From CAVVYJ01 sp963752495 (lineage in GTDB: Bacteria > Pseudomonadota > Gammaproteobacteria > Burkholderiales > Methylophilaceae), in contig CAVVYJ010000008.1 of assembly GCA_963752495.1 (NCBI GenBank), positions 1 through 64,000 of the forward strand: DNA of 64,000 bases, read 5' to 3'. Below the pieces are notes generated by a model, which saw only the letters and a program-made list of their open reading frames with translations, did no database searches and was not told the origin of the DNA. The first letter of the stretch is position 1. Every line of letters starts with the position of its first letter. A program made the position numbers and the translations under genes. This document shows positions 28,378-37,572 of the stretch, piece by piece.

Positions 28378-28956
28378 ATGAAAATGTTAATAATGGGTTT
28401 ACTATTAAGCTTCAGCACCTCAATCTTTGCAGAATCAGCCTTACCAAGTGACTCTGTTTATCAAATTGCAGGCGGCTGGCAAACAAATAATAATGAGTCT
28501 ATTCAGTTAGAGTCTCTAGTTGGAAAACCACAGGTGATTGCATTGATATTTACTGGTTGTTCTAACGCTTGCCCTATAATAGTTGAAAGTATGAAACGTG
28601 TTGAAAAGCAGGTTCCAACTAAGATGCGAAACCAAATTGGATTTATATTGGTTTCTCTGACACCTGACACTGACACGCCAAAATCACTCAAAGCTTTTGC
28701 TGAAAAAAAAGGTCTTAATCAAAATTGGAAGTTGTTACGTGGTAACAACGAATCAGTACGTACACTTTCTAACGCACTAAATGGAAGATATAAAATCGCC
28801 AAAAATGGCGATGTTGCACATTCCAACACAGTTACATTGTTAAATGAACAAGGTCAAATTCGAACGCAAGCCAGCGGAACATTGATCGGTATAAAACCCA
28901 TTATGGAAGCTATTAAGAAAGATTATCCAAGCTTAGCAATTGATTCAGCTCGTTAA
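28378..28956 (+). CDS. SCO1/SenC-family copper chaperone
   Basis: A periplasmic thioredoxin-fold copper protein. ATG 28378 is chosen because AAGGA precedes it and it begins a clean signal peptide (MKMLIMGLLLSFSTSIFA-ES). The copper site is CSNAC (residues ~63-67) with the distal His in DVAHSNTV; LVSLTPDTDTPKSLKAFAEK is typical of the family. It lies directly downstream of nirV in the nirK operon, so its likely client is the T1 or T2 copper of NirK and not a cytochrome oxidase. The length of 192 aa is normal. Confidence 0.88.
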   Translation: MKMLIMGLLLSFSTSIFAESALPSDSVYQIAGGWQTNNNESIQLESLVGKPQVIALIFTGCSNACPIIVESMKRVEKQVPTKMRNQIGFILVSLTPDTDTPKSLKAFAEKKGLNQNWKLLRGNNESVRTLSNALNGRYKIAKNGDVAHSNTVTLLNEQGQIRTQASGTLIGIKPIMEAIKKDYPSLAIDSAR

Positions 28957-29052
28957 TGTCATTGTTTATGCCGTAGTAATGACTGACAATGTAAGTGCAC
29001 TGCTAAATAACTATGGTGTAGCGCGAACCCAGAACATTTAGAAAGGCGTAAT

Positions 29053-29514
29053 GTGAAGAATTTCAAAGTATTGTGGAGTGTTATCGTATTGCTTTTAGCA
29101 GTGCTCACTGCTATTGGATATAAATTTGTACAAGGTGATGTTGCACCTTCTGAGGATGAACGCATAGCCGTTAACCTCAGCAAAGCCGAACTACATCTGG
29201 TTTTAAGAGAAATGCGCAATTTCCTTATTAGCATACAAGGCATAAGCGAAGCCATCTCCAACCAAAATTTGAAACTTGCAGCTAAGCTTGCATCTGAGGC
29301 TGGAATGCAAGCTGAAAAAAATACCCCTGGTTCATTGTTATCAAAAATCCCGCTTGCTATGAAAACATTAGGGTTTGATACACGGCAGAAATTCGACCAA
29401 ATTTCATCTGACGCATTGCAACTCAACGACCCAATACATAGCCGCAATCAATTAGATCAACTCATGAAAAACTGCATCGCATGTCATGCCAGCTATAAAA
29501 TGGGTGCATCATAA
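29053..29514 (+). CDS. Membrane-anchored class II cytochrome c (cytochrome c'-like)
   Basis: A 153-residue protein with a GTG start, an N-terminal membrane helix (VLWSVIVLLLAVLTAIGY), a four-helix-bundle-like body and one heme c site very near the C-terminus (NCIACHASYK), the class II arrangement of cytochrome c' and c556. Cytochromes c' bind NO and protect denitrifiers. It is the last gene of the nirK-nirV-sco group, on the same strand after a 96-bp gap. Electron transfer to NirK is an alternative. Confidence 0.72.
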   Translation: MKNFKVLWSVIVLLLAVLTAIGYKFVQGDVAPSEDERIAVNLSKAELHLVLREMRNFLISIQGISEAISNQNLKLAAKLASEAGMQAEKNTPGSLLSKIPLAMKTLGFDTRQKFDQISSDALQLNDPIHSRNQLDQLMKNCIACHASYKMGAS

Positions 29515-29680
29515 AATTAAATTTATAACAGTGCTTGATTAGTAGCTTGTAGGCACCTTTTTTAGAATATTTAAAGACTACTTTCTGACTATCGTAGCCT
29601 AAAAAATGTTGGAACGTGACAATTTTGCCAACTCTTGGCGAGCGTAGGTGAGTGATGGCGGATCTAACACACCCTAATAA

Positions 29681-29860
29681 ATGATATTTTTTACAGTTGA
29701 AAATCCTAAACCACATTATGAATCTGAGTCATGCTCCAGCTTACTATGTAGCAGTTGCTTTCAAGCCATGGGTACAGACGATGGCATATATGATAGTGAT
29801 GATGGTGAATGGACATGTTGGGGATGCTACCAATCACGAGCAGCGAATGCTTATGACTAG
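29681..29860 (+). CDS. Possible small Cys-rich (zinc-ribbon-like) protein
   Basis: A 59-codon frame starting ATG at 29681 (MIFFTVENPKPHYESESC...). It contains CSSLLCSSC and, 20 residues later, CWGC, an arrangement that could bind one zinc ion, with acidic spacers (GTDDGIYDSDDGE). No ribosome binding site is obvious and a competing 61-codon frame (29697-29882) overlaps it, so it may be a remnant. It lies in the otherwise empty 448-bp gap between the cytochrome c' gene and narX. Confidence 0.35.
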   Translation: MIFFTVENPKPHYESESCSSLLCSSCFQAMGTDDGIYDSDDGEWTCWGCYQSRAANAYD

Positions 29861-29962
29861 TAATTTTCTTGATAAACCATAAATCTTTATTAAATCTAAA
29901 CTTATACTTAGAGGCATGATAAGGTCGTAAGTTAAGTCTGTTAGAGAAAGCTATAACTGCTT

Positions 29963-31417
29963 ATGATTAGGCTAACAATCCGGGAAAAAATCATCGGTTT
30001 ATTGGTGTTTTACTTCCTTGTTGCCTTGGTGGCAATTGGATCGACATTGCTAGTTTCATGGCGCCTAGAAGGTGGTGCTGCAGCAATTAATGACGCCGGA
30101 CGTGAGCGTATGCGATCCTATCGAATTGCGTATTTGCTCGAGCTATACATCAAGCAGCCCTCTGCGCAATTACGTACTGATATTGATCTGGAAATTACTT
30201 CTTTTGAAAAAACTTTAAGTGAACTAGAACAGGGTAATCCGCTACGCCCACTTTCACTTCCCAAAGATGCAGCTATTAAAGCGAAAATGGTAAAGTTGCG
30301 CCAAACTTGGCAAAACGCTATTCAGCCACTTATTAGCCAAATTCTAATTACAAGTACTCTCACAGAACAACAATTATTGTTAACGCAGTATCGCCCTAAG
30401 CTAGAGCAATTTGTGGCGAATATTAATGATTTAGTTAGCATGGTGGAACACAGCAATGCACGCGCCACCACTTTGTTACGCTTTTTGCAAATTGCTTTAG
30501 TGAGTCTTGCATTGGCAGGCACAATTTTGTTAGTGTATTTGTTTTCTCACATGGTCGTGCGTCCTGTAATGCGTTTGCGTGAGGGCATTGCACGTATGGC
30601 AGAGGCGGACTTTAGTGTGCGCCTACCTGTCACTAGCCAAGACGAGCTGGGTGAGTTAGCAAGTGGTTTTAACCGCATGGCGGGCGAGCTGCAGGATATT
30701 TATGCCACGCTGGAGCAGCGCGTAGAAGAAAAGTCACGTAGCATTGAAGCCAAAAACAAAGAACTTGCCGCTCTTGATAAAGAGGTGGCTATTTCAGAAG
30801 AGCGTAATTTACTGGCGCAAGAGTTGCACGATAGCATTGCGCAATCTTTGGCTTTTTTGAATATACAAGTGCAATTGCTAGACGAAGATTTGCGCAAAGA
30901 CAAAATTGCAGAAGCGCAAAAGAGCTTGGCGCAAATTCGCGAAGGCGTGCAAGAAAGCTATGATGACGTGCGCGAATTGCTAGTGCACTTTCGCACGCGT
31001 ATTGGTAGCACAGATTTAGCCACGGCCATTGACACCGCGTTAGAAAAATTTGAAGGCCAAACAGCTATTAAAACAGTATTTCATTGCCATGGCAGTGCCC
31101 CTGCTTTGCCGCCAGAACAAGTGCTACAAATTATGCACATTGTGCAAGAATCGCTCTCCAATGTGCGTAAGCACGCCAAAGCTAGCAAAATTGAAGTAAC
31201 TCTAAATTGCACCGTGCCATGCACAATCGATTTGCGTGATAACGGCGTAGGTTTCAATGTGGGGCATGATGCAGGCGATAGTCATGTAGGACTACGCATA
31301 ATGCGTGAACGCGCACATCGTATAGGCGCAGAACTCTCGTTTGACTCAGCGCAAGGTAAGGGCACACATATTCGCGTTATACTGCCTGCAACCGCATCTG
31401 AAAATTTCACGACATGA
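29963..31417 (+). CDS. narX: NarX nitrate/nitrite sensor histidine kinase
   Basis: Membrane sensor of the NarX type. TM1 (~10-32) is followed by the periplasmic ligand helix with the P-box-like segment INDAGRERMRSYRIAYLLEL, then TM2 (~170-195), HAMP (VVRPVMRLREGIARMAEADF), a coiled-coil linker and a HisKA_3 kinase core with the phosphorylated His in ERNLLAQELHDSIAQSLAFL. The ATPase motifs are HIVQESLSNVRKHAKA, DNGVGF and SHVGLRIMRERA. The length is 484 aa, shorter than E. coli NarX because the central Cys region is small. It overlaps narL by 4 bp. Confidence 0.93.
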   Translation: MIRLTIREKIIGLLVFYFLVALVAIGSTLLVSWRLEGGAAAINDAGRERMRSYRIAYLLELYIKQPSAQLRTDIDLEITSFEKTLSELEQGNPLRPLSLPKDAAIKAKMVKLRQTWQNAIQPLISQILITSTLTEQQLLLTQYRPKLEQFVANINDLVSMVEHSNARATTLLRFLQIALVSLALAGTILLVYLFSHMVVRPVMRLREGIARMAEADFSVRLPVTSQDELGELASGFNRMAGELQDIYATLEQRVEEKSRSIEAKNKELAALDKEVAISEERNLLAQELHDSIAQSLAFLNIQVQLLDEDLRKDKIAEAQKSLAQIREGVQESYDDVRELLVHFRTRIGSTDLATAIDTALEKFEGQTAIKTVFHCHGSAPALPPEQVLQIMHIVQESLSNVRKHAKASKIEVTLNCTVPCTIDLRDNGVGFNVGHDAGDSHVGLRIMRERAHRIGAELSFDSAQGKGTHIRVILPATASENFTT

Positions 31418-32082
31418 AACCTATCCGCGTTTTAATTATTGATGATCACACACTGTTCCGTAGTGGCATTAAACTATTGTTGGAGCGACAAGAAGGATTT
31501 GAAGTTGTGGGTGAAGCGAGTGATGGACTAGAAGGTGTAAAACGAGCAAAGCAATTAAAACCAGATGTGGTTTTGTTGGATTTGCACATGCCAGTCACCG
31601 GTGGACTTGTCACCATTCCCTTGTTGCGAGAAGAGGTGCCAAAAACTGAAATTATCATGCTCACTGTTTCTGAAGATACAGATGACTTGCTCGAAGCCTT
31701 GCGCATGGGCTCACGTGGATATTTGCTTAAAAATATAGAAACAGAGTTTTTACTTGACTCTATTCGTCGTGCGGCAGCAGGTGAGTCTGTGATGTCATCT
31801 CATATGGCTGGTAAATTAGCAGATGCCATGCGTGTTCCGCAGAAGGTGGATGGTAATGCCCGCGCAGAAAAACTTACCCCGCGTGAACGCGAAATTATTG
31901 CCATGTTGGCGAGCGGCGCCAGCAATAAAGAGATTGCCAGAAAGCTAGACTTAGCCGAATCTACTGTAAAAATCCATGTGCAAGGCATATTGCGTAAACT
32001 TAGTTTAGCCAGCCGCGTGCAAGCGGCAGTATATGCGGTAGAGCATGGGTTGGTAACAGAACAAGCAAAAACTCCCCTATAA
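31414..32082 (+). CDS. narL: NarL response regulator
   Basis: A receiver domain (IDDHTLF, phospho-Asp in DVVLLDLHMP, Lys in GYLLKNIE) and a C-terminal LuxR/NarL HTH (LTPREREIIAMLASGASNKEIARKLDLAESTVKIHVQGIL). At 222 aa it is normal for NarL. It is coupled to narX by an ATGA overlap. Expected targets are the narK-narGHJI promoter and perhaps others in the island; I found no convincing paired TACYYMT heptamers. Confidence 0.95.
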   Translation: MKPIRVLIIDDHTLFRSGIKLLLERQEGFEVVGEASDGLEGVKRAKQLKPDVVLLDLHMPVTGGLVTIPLLREEVPKTEIIMLTVSEDTDDLLEALRMGSRGYLLKNIETEFLLDSIRRAAAGESVMSSHMAGKLADAMRVPQKVDGNARAEKLTPREREIIAMLASGASNKEIARKLDLAESTVKIHVQGILRKLSLASRVQAAVYAVEHGLVTEQAKTPL

Positions 32083-32096
32083 ATTAAACAGCCACC

Positions 32097-33299
32097 ATGC
32101 AAATTCAAATAAAGCAATCTAATCAAGTTACGGCCAATCAGTTCGCGCTATTTAATTTAGGGTTTAGACCATTTTTTTTAGGTGCGGGCATTTTTGCGAT
32201 TATCTCAATCACATCATGGATGCTAGCTTATTTCTCATATGATGTAATTAACGTCACAAATATCTCAATTAGCCAATGGCATGCGCATGAGATGCTATAT
32301 GGTTACAGTATGGCTGTTGTCACGGGTTTTTTGCTTACTGCTGTTAAAAACTGGACTGGTATCCCTACATTGTCTGGCAAACCATTGATACTTTTGTTTA
32401 TGCTTTGGTGCACTGCCAGAGTGTTATTTTTGTTTGGTACTACATTTCTGCCTTGGGTTGCGATTGCAGATTTATTGTTTGGTTTGATGTTAATTATTGC
32501 AATTGCGATACCTATTACTAAAGCTAAACAATGGAAGCAATTAGCAGTACTAAGTAAAGTGATCTTGTTATGGGTAGGCAATATCGTATTTTATTTGGGT
32601 TGTTTCGGGGTAATGACTAACGGAATGCAATTTGCGATTAATGGTGCGGTGTTATTGTTTGTCAGCCTTATTTTGATGATTGGCCGCAGGGTTATTCCAT
32701 TTTTTATAGAGCGTGGTACTGAAGCCAGGGTTATATTAAAGCAGTACAAGTGGCTAGACATCAGCATTATGCTGTTTTTTATTGCTTTATTTATCAATGT
32801 GATATTTCTACAAATTAGTCAATTAACTGCATGGCTAGCCTGGCCTTTGTTCGCTTTAAATGGGTATCGTTTATTGAATTGGCATGTTGCGGGGATCTGG
32901 CGTGTGCCCTTGTTATGGAGTTTGTATTTATCTGCCTGGCTGGTAAATATTGGTTTTTTCTTTTATGGGTTACAAGTGCAGTTTAGCAACTTATCAATTT
33001 TGACCTTACATATTTTTACTATTGGCGGCATTGGATTAATCACGCTGGGTATGATGTGTCGCGTTGCCCTTGGGCATACTGGACGGGATATTAGAAAGCC
33101 ATCTCGTTGGTTAGCGCTAGTGTTTACCGGCATCATTGCAAGTGTTGTGTTTCGTGTTTTTATACCTATGCTGACTGAACAAGCCTACACAAGTTGGGTG
33201 CTGGTGGCCGCGATTTTATGGATATTAAGTTTTGCTATTTTTGTTTGGATTTACACCCCAATACTGCTAAAACCTAGAGCTGATGGCATGACTGGTTAA
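32097..33299 (+). CDS. nnrS: NnrS family heme/copper membrane protein
   Basis: A polytopic (about 12 helices) membrane protein associated with NO stress in denitrifiers; NnrS of Rhodobacter binds heme and copper and relieves nitrosative stress. Family marks are LGFRPFFLGAGIFA near the N-terminus, WHAHEMLYGYSMAVVTGFLLTAVKNWTG, RRVIPFFIERG, and HIFTIGGIGLITLGMMCRVALGHTGR. At 400 aa it is normal. It starts 14 bp after narL, likely in the same transcript. Confidence 0.93.
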   Translation: MQIQIKQSNQVTANQFALFNLGFRPFFLGAGIFAIISITSWMLAYFSYDVINVTNISISQWHAHEMLYGYSMAVVTGFLLTAVKNWTGIPTLSGKPLILLFMLWCTARVLFLFGTTFLPWVAIADLLFGLMLIIAIAIPITKAKQWKQLAVLSKVILLWVGNIVFYLGCFGVMTNGMQFAINGAVLLFVSLILMIGRRVIPFFIERGTEARVILKQYKWLDISIMLFFIALFINVIFLQISQLTAWLAWPLFALNGYRLLNWHVAGIWRVPLLWSLYLSAWLVNIGFFFYGLQVQFSNLSILTLHIFTIGGIGLITLGMMCRVALGHTGRDIRKPSRWLALVFTGIIASVVFRVFIPMLTEQAYTSWVLVAAILWILSFAIFVWIYTPILLKPRADGMTG

Positions 33300-33326
33300 A
33301 GCAACACTATGCGGAGTTGAACTGCC

Positions 33327-34499
33327 ATGAATTTTGATATTGTGGTTATTGGTGCTGGACCTTCTGGCTTATGTTTTGCGCAAGCATTGGCAGAAAGCGG
33401 TTTGCGCATTGCAGTTTTAGAGCGGCAAGCTGAATGCGCGTTGGCAAATCCTGCTTTTGATGGACGCGAAATTGCGCTCACGCATTATTCGGCTAAACTC
33501 ATGCGCGAACTTGGGCTGTGGCAACGCATAGCCCCTAATGCCGTTTCACCGTTACGCGATGCTCGCGTCCTCAACGGCGCCTCGTTATATGCCATGCAAA
33601 TTGATCACCACGATAGCCAGCAAAATGAGCTGGGTTTTCTCATTTCAAATTACCTCATCCGCAAAGCCGCTTATGAGGCGGTTAAAGCATCTCCTGCCAT
33701 TACACTGATGACTAATGTGGAAATTAGCAAAGTCAGCACCAATCATGCAGGTGCAAGCATTACCCTTAAAAATGGTGAAGTGATTGAAGCGCAGTTAATG
33801 GTGGCGGCAGATAGTCGGTTTTCAGAAACGCGACGAGCGATGGGTATTGCGGCCAATATGCACGATTTTGGCAAAACCATGATGGTATGCGTGATGGAAC
33901 ATGAAATTGAGCACCAACATATTGCTTGGGAGTGGTTTGATTACGGACAAACGCTAGCACTATTGCCGATGAATGGTTTGCGCTCATCCGTGGTGGTAAC
34001 TTTGCCCGCGCTAGACATAGCAAACTTTATGGCGTTGCCTGAAGCCGAATTTAACAAAGCCATTGAAACACGCTTTAAGCATAGGCTAGGTGCGATGCGC
34101 TTAACCTCTACGCGACACGCTTACCCATTAGTAACCGTGTATTCTGACCGGTTTGTGGCAAACCGTTTTGCATTGGTGGGCGATGCCGCCGTGGGTATGC
34201 ACCCTGTGACCGCACATGGTTTTAACTTTGGTTTGCGCAGTGCCAACACCTTGGCCAACGAAATTAAAGCTGCGCAAGCGCGTGATAGCAATATCGCTGC
34301 CGCCGATTTGCTCGCACGTTTTGAGAAAACACACAAGCATGCTACGCGCCCACTTTTTATGGCGACTCACGCCATTGCGAAATTCTATAGCAATGATACC
34401 CTGCCAGCGCGCCTAATTCGCCATGCAACATTACGCATAGGCAATCGCATATTGCCGTTTAAACGTGCGGTGGCGAATATGCTTACCGAAGCGCGATAG
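33327..34499 (+). CDS. ubiM: FAD-dependent ubiquinone hydroxylase, UbiM/UbiH-like
   Basis: A 390-residue flavoprotein hydroxylase of the UbiH/UbiF/UbiM group that hydroxylates the ubiquinone ring. It has the dinucleotide fold VVIGAGPSGLCFAQAL (~5-20), the DGREIALTHYSAKLM region, and the FAD-contacting ALVGDAAVGMHPVTAHGFNFGL (~285-306). The compact length and the DGREIALTH segment favour UbiM, but UbiH/VisC relatives cannot be excluded. It sits between nnrS and narK in a gene run for anaerobic respiration although these enzymes use O2. A role in keeping the quinone pool supplied under low oxygen is possible but unproven. Confidence 0.72.
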   Translation: MNFDIVVIGAGPSGLCFAQALAESGLRIAVLERQAECALANPAFDGREIALTHYSAKLMRELGLWQRIAPNAVSPLRDARVLNGASLYAMQIDHHDSQQNELGFLISNYLIRKAAYEAVKASPAITLMTNVEISKVSTNHAGASITLKNGEVIEAQLMVAADSRFSETRRAMGIAANMHDFGKTMMVCVMEHEIEHQHIAWEWFDYGQTLALLPMNGLRSSVVVTLPALDIANFMALPEAEFNKAIETRFKHRLGAMRLTSTRHAYPLVTVYSDRFVANRFALVGDAAVGMHPVTAHGFNFGLRSANTLANEIKAAQARDSNIAAADLLARFEKTHKHATRPLFMATHAIAKFYSNDTLPARLIRHATLRIGNRILPFKRAVANMLTEAR

Positions 34500-34514
34500 T
34501 TATCTTCTAGCCAA

Positions 34515-34536
34515 AACTAGTTCAAAAGAACTAGTT
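34515..34536. repeat. Perfect inverted repeat between ubiM and narK1
   Basis: AACTAGTTC-AAAA-GAACTAGTT, a 9-bp stem with a 4-base loop, just after the ubiM stop. It lacks a T-run. It may be a weak terminator or an operator for the nar operon. Confidence 0.6.
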
Positions 34537-34628
34537 CTATTGCTTCACAATTCCCATCCTTTAGACGAATAGTGTCTTAGTTTTAATCAGCCTAATCTTT
34601 CACCATGTAGTAATTGGGGAGAAAGAGC

Positions 34629-35897
34629 ATGGCAACACAACAATACAAAGCTTGGTCAGTTGTCGTAGCAAGCACCATCGCATTTACTGTGTGCTTCATG
34701 ATATGGATGATGTTTGCAGTGATTGGCATTCCCATTAAAGAAAGCTTGGGACTCAATGAAACAGAGTTTGGCATTCTCATTGCTACTCCTGTATTAACGG
34801 GTTCTCTAATCCGCCTACCACTTGGTATGTGGACAGATAAGTTTGGTGGCCGCATCGTATTTTTCGTCTTAATGCTTTCTACCATTATCCCCATTTACCT
34901 GATTTCAAAATGCACCGAGTACTGGCAGTTTCTAGTAACAGGTTTGTTTGTAGGCGTTGCTGGTGGGTCTTTCACTGTCGGTATTTCTTATTGCGCACGC
35001 TGGTTCCCTAAAAATCGTCAAGGTTTAGCAATGGGTATTTTTGGTGCAGGCAATACAGGGGCTGCGGTCACAAAATTAGTTGCACCGATCATTGTAGTGG
35101 CATACGGCTGGACGATGGTGCCACAAATATATGCGCTATTGATGCTGATTACCGCAATTTTATTTTGGTTTTTTACATTTTCTGATACCACGCACACTGT
35201 AGGTAATGCAGTCAGTATGGGCGAGCAATTAACGGTTCTTAAAGACCCAAAAGTATGGAAATACAGCCAATATTATTCGATTGTGTTTGGTGGTTACGTG
35301 GCACTGGCTTTATGGATGACCAAATACTACATAGGTGAATACGGTTTTGACCTCAAAACAGCAGCTCTTATGGCTGCAGCTTTTAGTATCCCTGGCGGTG
35401 TATTACGTGCAGTAGGTGGTTATTTTTCAGATAAATTCGGTGCCCACACTGTCACATGGTGGGTGCTTTGGGTGTCACTAGTTTGTTTATTCTTCCTTTC
35501 CTATCCGCAAACTGATATTTCAATTATCACAGTCAAAGGCCCGCAAACATTTCATATTGGTTTAGATGCCACTTGGTTCACCATCATTATGTTCACTATG
35601 GGTATTGCTTTCGCCATCGGCAAGGCTTCGGTCTTTAAATATATTTCAGATGACTATCCACACAACATTGGCGTGATTTCAGGTGTTGTGGGCTTAGCCG
35701 GTGGGTTAGGTGGTTTTTTAATGCCGATTATGTTTGGCGCATTGCTCGATCTGACCGGGGTGCGCACTTCTGCTTTCATGTTGATGTTTGGAATCATTTG
35801 GGTATCACTGATATGGATGTACTGGACTGAAGTACGCCCAGTCAAAATTGGCCGTCATCAAGAGCGCCAAATTGCTAAACAAGCTTTAACAGCCTAG
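34629..35897 (+). CDS. narK: NarK1-type nitrate/nitrite MFS transporter
   Basis: A 12-helix MFS protein of the NNP family. The start at 34629 is chosen because GGGGAGAAAG precedes it; an upstream in-frame TTG adds only five residues. Nitrate-signature glycine motifs are GVAGGSFTVGISYCARWFP and GVVGLAGGLGGFLMPI. At 422 aa it fits the NarK1 (nitrate/proton symport) subgroup. It opens the narK-narK-narGHJI run with a 10-bp gap to the second narK. Confidence 0.92.
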   Translation: MATQQYKAWSVVVASTIAFTVCFMIWMMFAVIGIPIKESLGLNETEFGILIATPVLTGSLIRLPLGMWTDKFGGRIVFFVLMLSTIIPIYLISKCTEYWQFLVTGLFVGVAGGSFTVGISYCARWFPKNRQGLAMGIFGAGNTGAAVTKLVAPIIVVAYGWTMVPQIYALLMLITAILFWFFTFSDTTHTVGNAVSMGEQLTVLKDPKVWKYSQYYSIVFGGYVALALWMTKYYIGEYGFDLKTAALMAAAFSIPGGVLRAVGGYFSDKFGAHTVTWWVLWVSLVCLFFLSYPQTDISIITVKGPQTFHIGLDATWFTIIMFTMGIAFAIGKASVFKYISDDYPHNIGVISGVVGLAGGLGGFLMPIMFGALLDLTGVRTSAFMLMFGIIWVSLIWMYWTEVRPVKIGRHQERQIAKQALTA

Positions 35898-35907
35898 GGA
35901 GAGTGAC

Positions 35908-37518
35908 ATGTCAACTAATATCGAAGTCTGGAATGTCGAGGACAATAGTTTTTGGGAGTCCACAGGTAAAAAGATAGCGTACCGCAATCTGTGGATTTCG
36001 GTGCCAGCTCTGCTGTGCGGCTTCGCAGTGTGGTTGATGTGGGGCATCATCACTGTACAGATGAGTAATCTGGGTTTTCCATTCAGCAAGGATGAACTGT
36101 TTACACTCACCGCTATTTCTGGCTTAGCAGGTGCAACAATGCGAATTCCTGCCTCATTTTTTATACGTTTGGCAGGTGGACGTAATACCATTTTTCTCAC
36201 CACTGCTATGTTGCTTACTCCAGCAATGGGGACGGGTATAGCACTGCAGCATCCCGAATGGCCACTATGGGTATTCCAGTTAATGGCCTTATGGTCTGGA
36301 GTGGGTGGTGGTAATTTTGCCAGCTCCATGTCAAATATCAGTACTTTCTTTCCTAAACGACTGCAAGGCACAGCATTAGGATTAAATGCCGGGATAGGAA
36401 ACTTTGGCGTAACCACTATGCAGATTTTGATTCCACTCGTAATGACAGTAAGTATTTTTGGAGCACTTGGTGGTGAACCAACAACACTGGTGAAAGATAG
36501 TGGCTGGATTTTTGGAAAGATTCCTGCTGGCACCCCGACATTTATTCAAAACGCTGGTTTTACTTGGGTGTTGTCACTATTACCATTAGCTGTTATTTGC
36601 TATTTAGGTATGAATAACCTAAAGACTATTTCGCCTGATAGCGAAAGCACAGTTTTAGCCTTCATTAAGATCACCTGGCTTTATACCCTAGCCTTTATCC
36701 CAGCTATTGCAGGGCTTTATTTATACCTTCCAGCACCAACTGGGTTGGGAATACTCAATATGTGGGTTGCAATGCCGCTGATTATGGGCTCCACATTGTT
36801 AATCATGAAGTTGGCAGCATTCGGAACCATGAAAGAGAATATTGCTAAGCAGTTTGCTATTTTCAAGAACAAGCACACATGGTCGATGACGGCGTTATAT
36901 CTGGTCACTTTCGGATCGTTTATTGGATTCTCCATGGCATTGCCGCTTTCTATTACCGTGATTTTTGGCGATCAACATTTATTTGATGCGGCGACACAAA
37001 CTTGGTCTCATGTGAAAAATCCGGCCGCGCCTTCTGCCCTGACTTATGCTTGGATTGGGCCTTTTGTGGGCGCATTGATTCGACCAGTTGGCGGTTGGAT
37101 TTCTGATAAAGTCGGCGGTTCTATTGTCACGCAATTGATTTCAGCTGTGATGGTAGCAGCATCAGCTTACGCTGGCTACATCATGATGCAAGCCTATCAC
37201 TCAGCTACACCAGAGATTTATTTCACTCAGTTTTTAGTGGTGTTTGTGGTGTTGTTTGCCGCGACAGGTTTAGGTAACGGCTCTACTTTTAGAACTGTAG
37301 GTGTGATTTTCGATCGAGTTCAGGCTGGGCCTGTACTGGGTTGGACTTCTGCGGTTGCTGCATATGGTTCTTTTATCGCGCCAGAAGTGATTAAAGGACA
37401 AATCAAAGCTGGTACACCAGAAAATGCAATGTATGGCTTCGCCGTGTTTTATGCGCTTTGTTTGATATTGAACTGGTGGTTTTATTTACGTGCAAATAGC
37501 GAAATTAAAAACCCATAA
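35908..37518 (+). CDS. narK: NarK2-type nitrate/nitrite antiporter
   Basis: The second NNP-family transporter, 536 aa, longer than NarK1 through an N-terminal extension (FWESTGKKIAYRNLWISV) and a large periplasmic/cytosolic loop. Signature motifs are SGVGGGNFASSMSNISTFFPKRLQGTALGLNAGIGNFGV and AATGLGNGSTFRTVGVIF. Tandem narK1-narK2 pairs, sometimes fused, are usual in denitrifiers: one imports nitrate with protons, the other exchanges nitrate for nitrite. It is followed by narG after 54 bp. Confidence 0.92.
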   Translation: MSTNIEVWNVEDNSFWESTGKKIAYRNLWISVPALLCGFAVWLMWGIITVQMSNLGFPFSKDELFTLTAISGLAGATMRIPASFFIRLAGGRNTIFLTTAMLLTPAMGTGIALQHPEWPLWVFQLMALWSGVGGGNFASSMSNISTFFPKRLQGTALGLNAGIGNFGVTTMQILIPLVMTVSIFGALGGEPTTLVKDSGWIFGKIPAGTPTFIQNAGFTWVLSLLPLAVICYLGMNNLKTISPDSESTVLAFIKITWLYTLAFIPAIAGLYLYLPAPTGLGILNMWVAMPLIMGSTLLIMKLAAFGTMKENIAKQFAIFKNKHTWSMTALYLVTFGSFIGFSMALPLSITVIFGDQHLFDAATQTWSHVKNPAAPSALTYAWIGPFVGALIRPVGGWISDKVGGSIVTQLISAVMVAASAYAGYIMMQAYHSATPEIYFTQFLVVFVVLFAATGLGNGSTFRTVGVIFDRVQAGPVLGWTSAVAAYGSFIAPEVIKGQIKAGTPENAMYGFAVFYALCLILNWWFYLRANSEIKNP

Positions 37519-37572
37519 AACTGATTTAAGGGTGTACATGAACCCGTTAGATATAAACGACAGGAGTTAAAA

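Noticed and set aside
29697..29882. 61-codon frame before narX
   Set aside because: TTG start and Met-rich composition. The overlapping Cys-rich frame is more protein-like, so only that one was kept, at low confidence.
35886..36533. 215-codon minus-strand frame opposite narK2
   Set aside because: Shadow of the narK2 reading frame. Pro/Lys-rich with no family signal.
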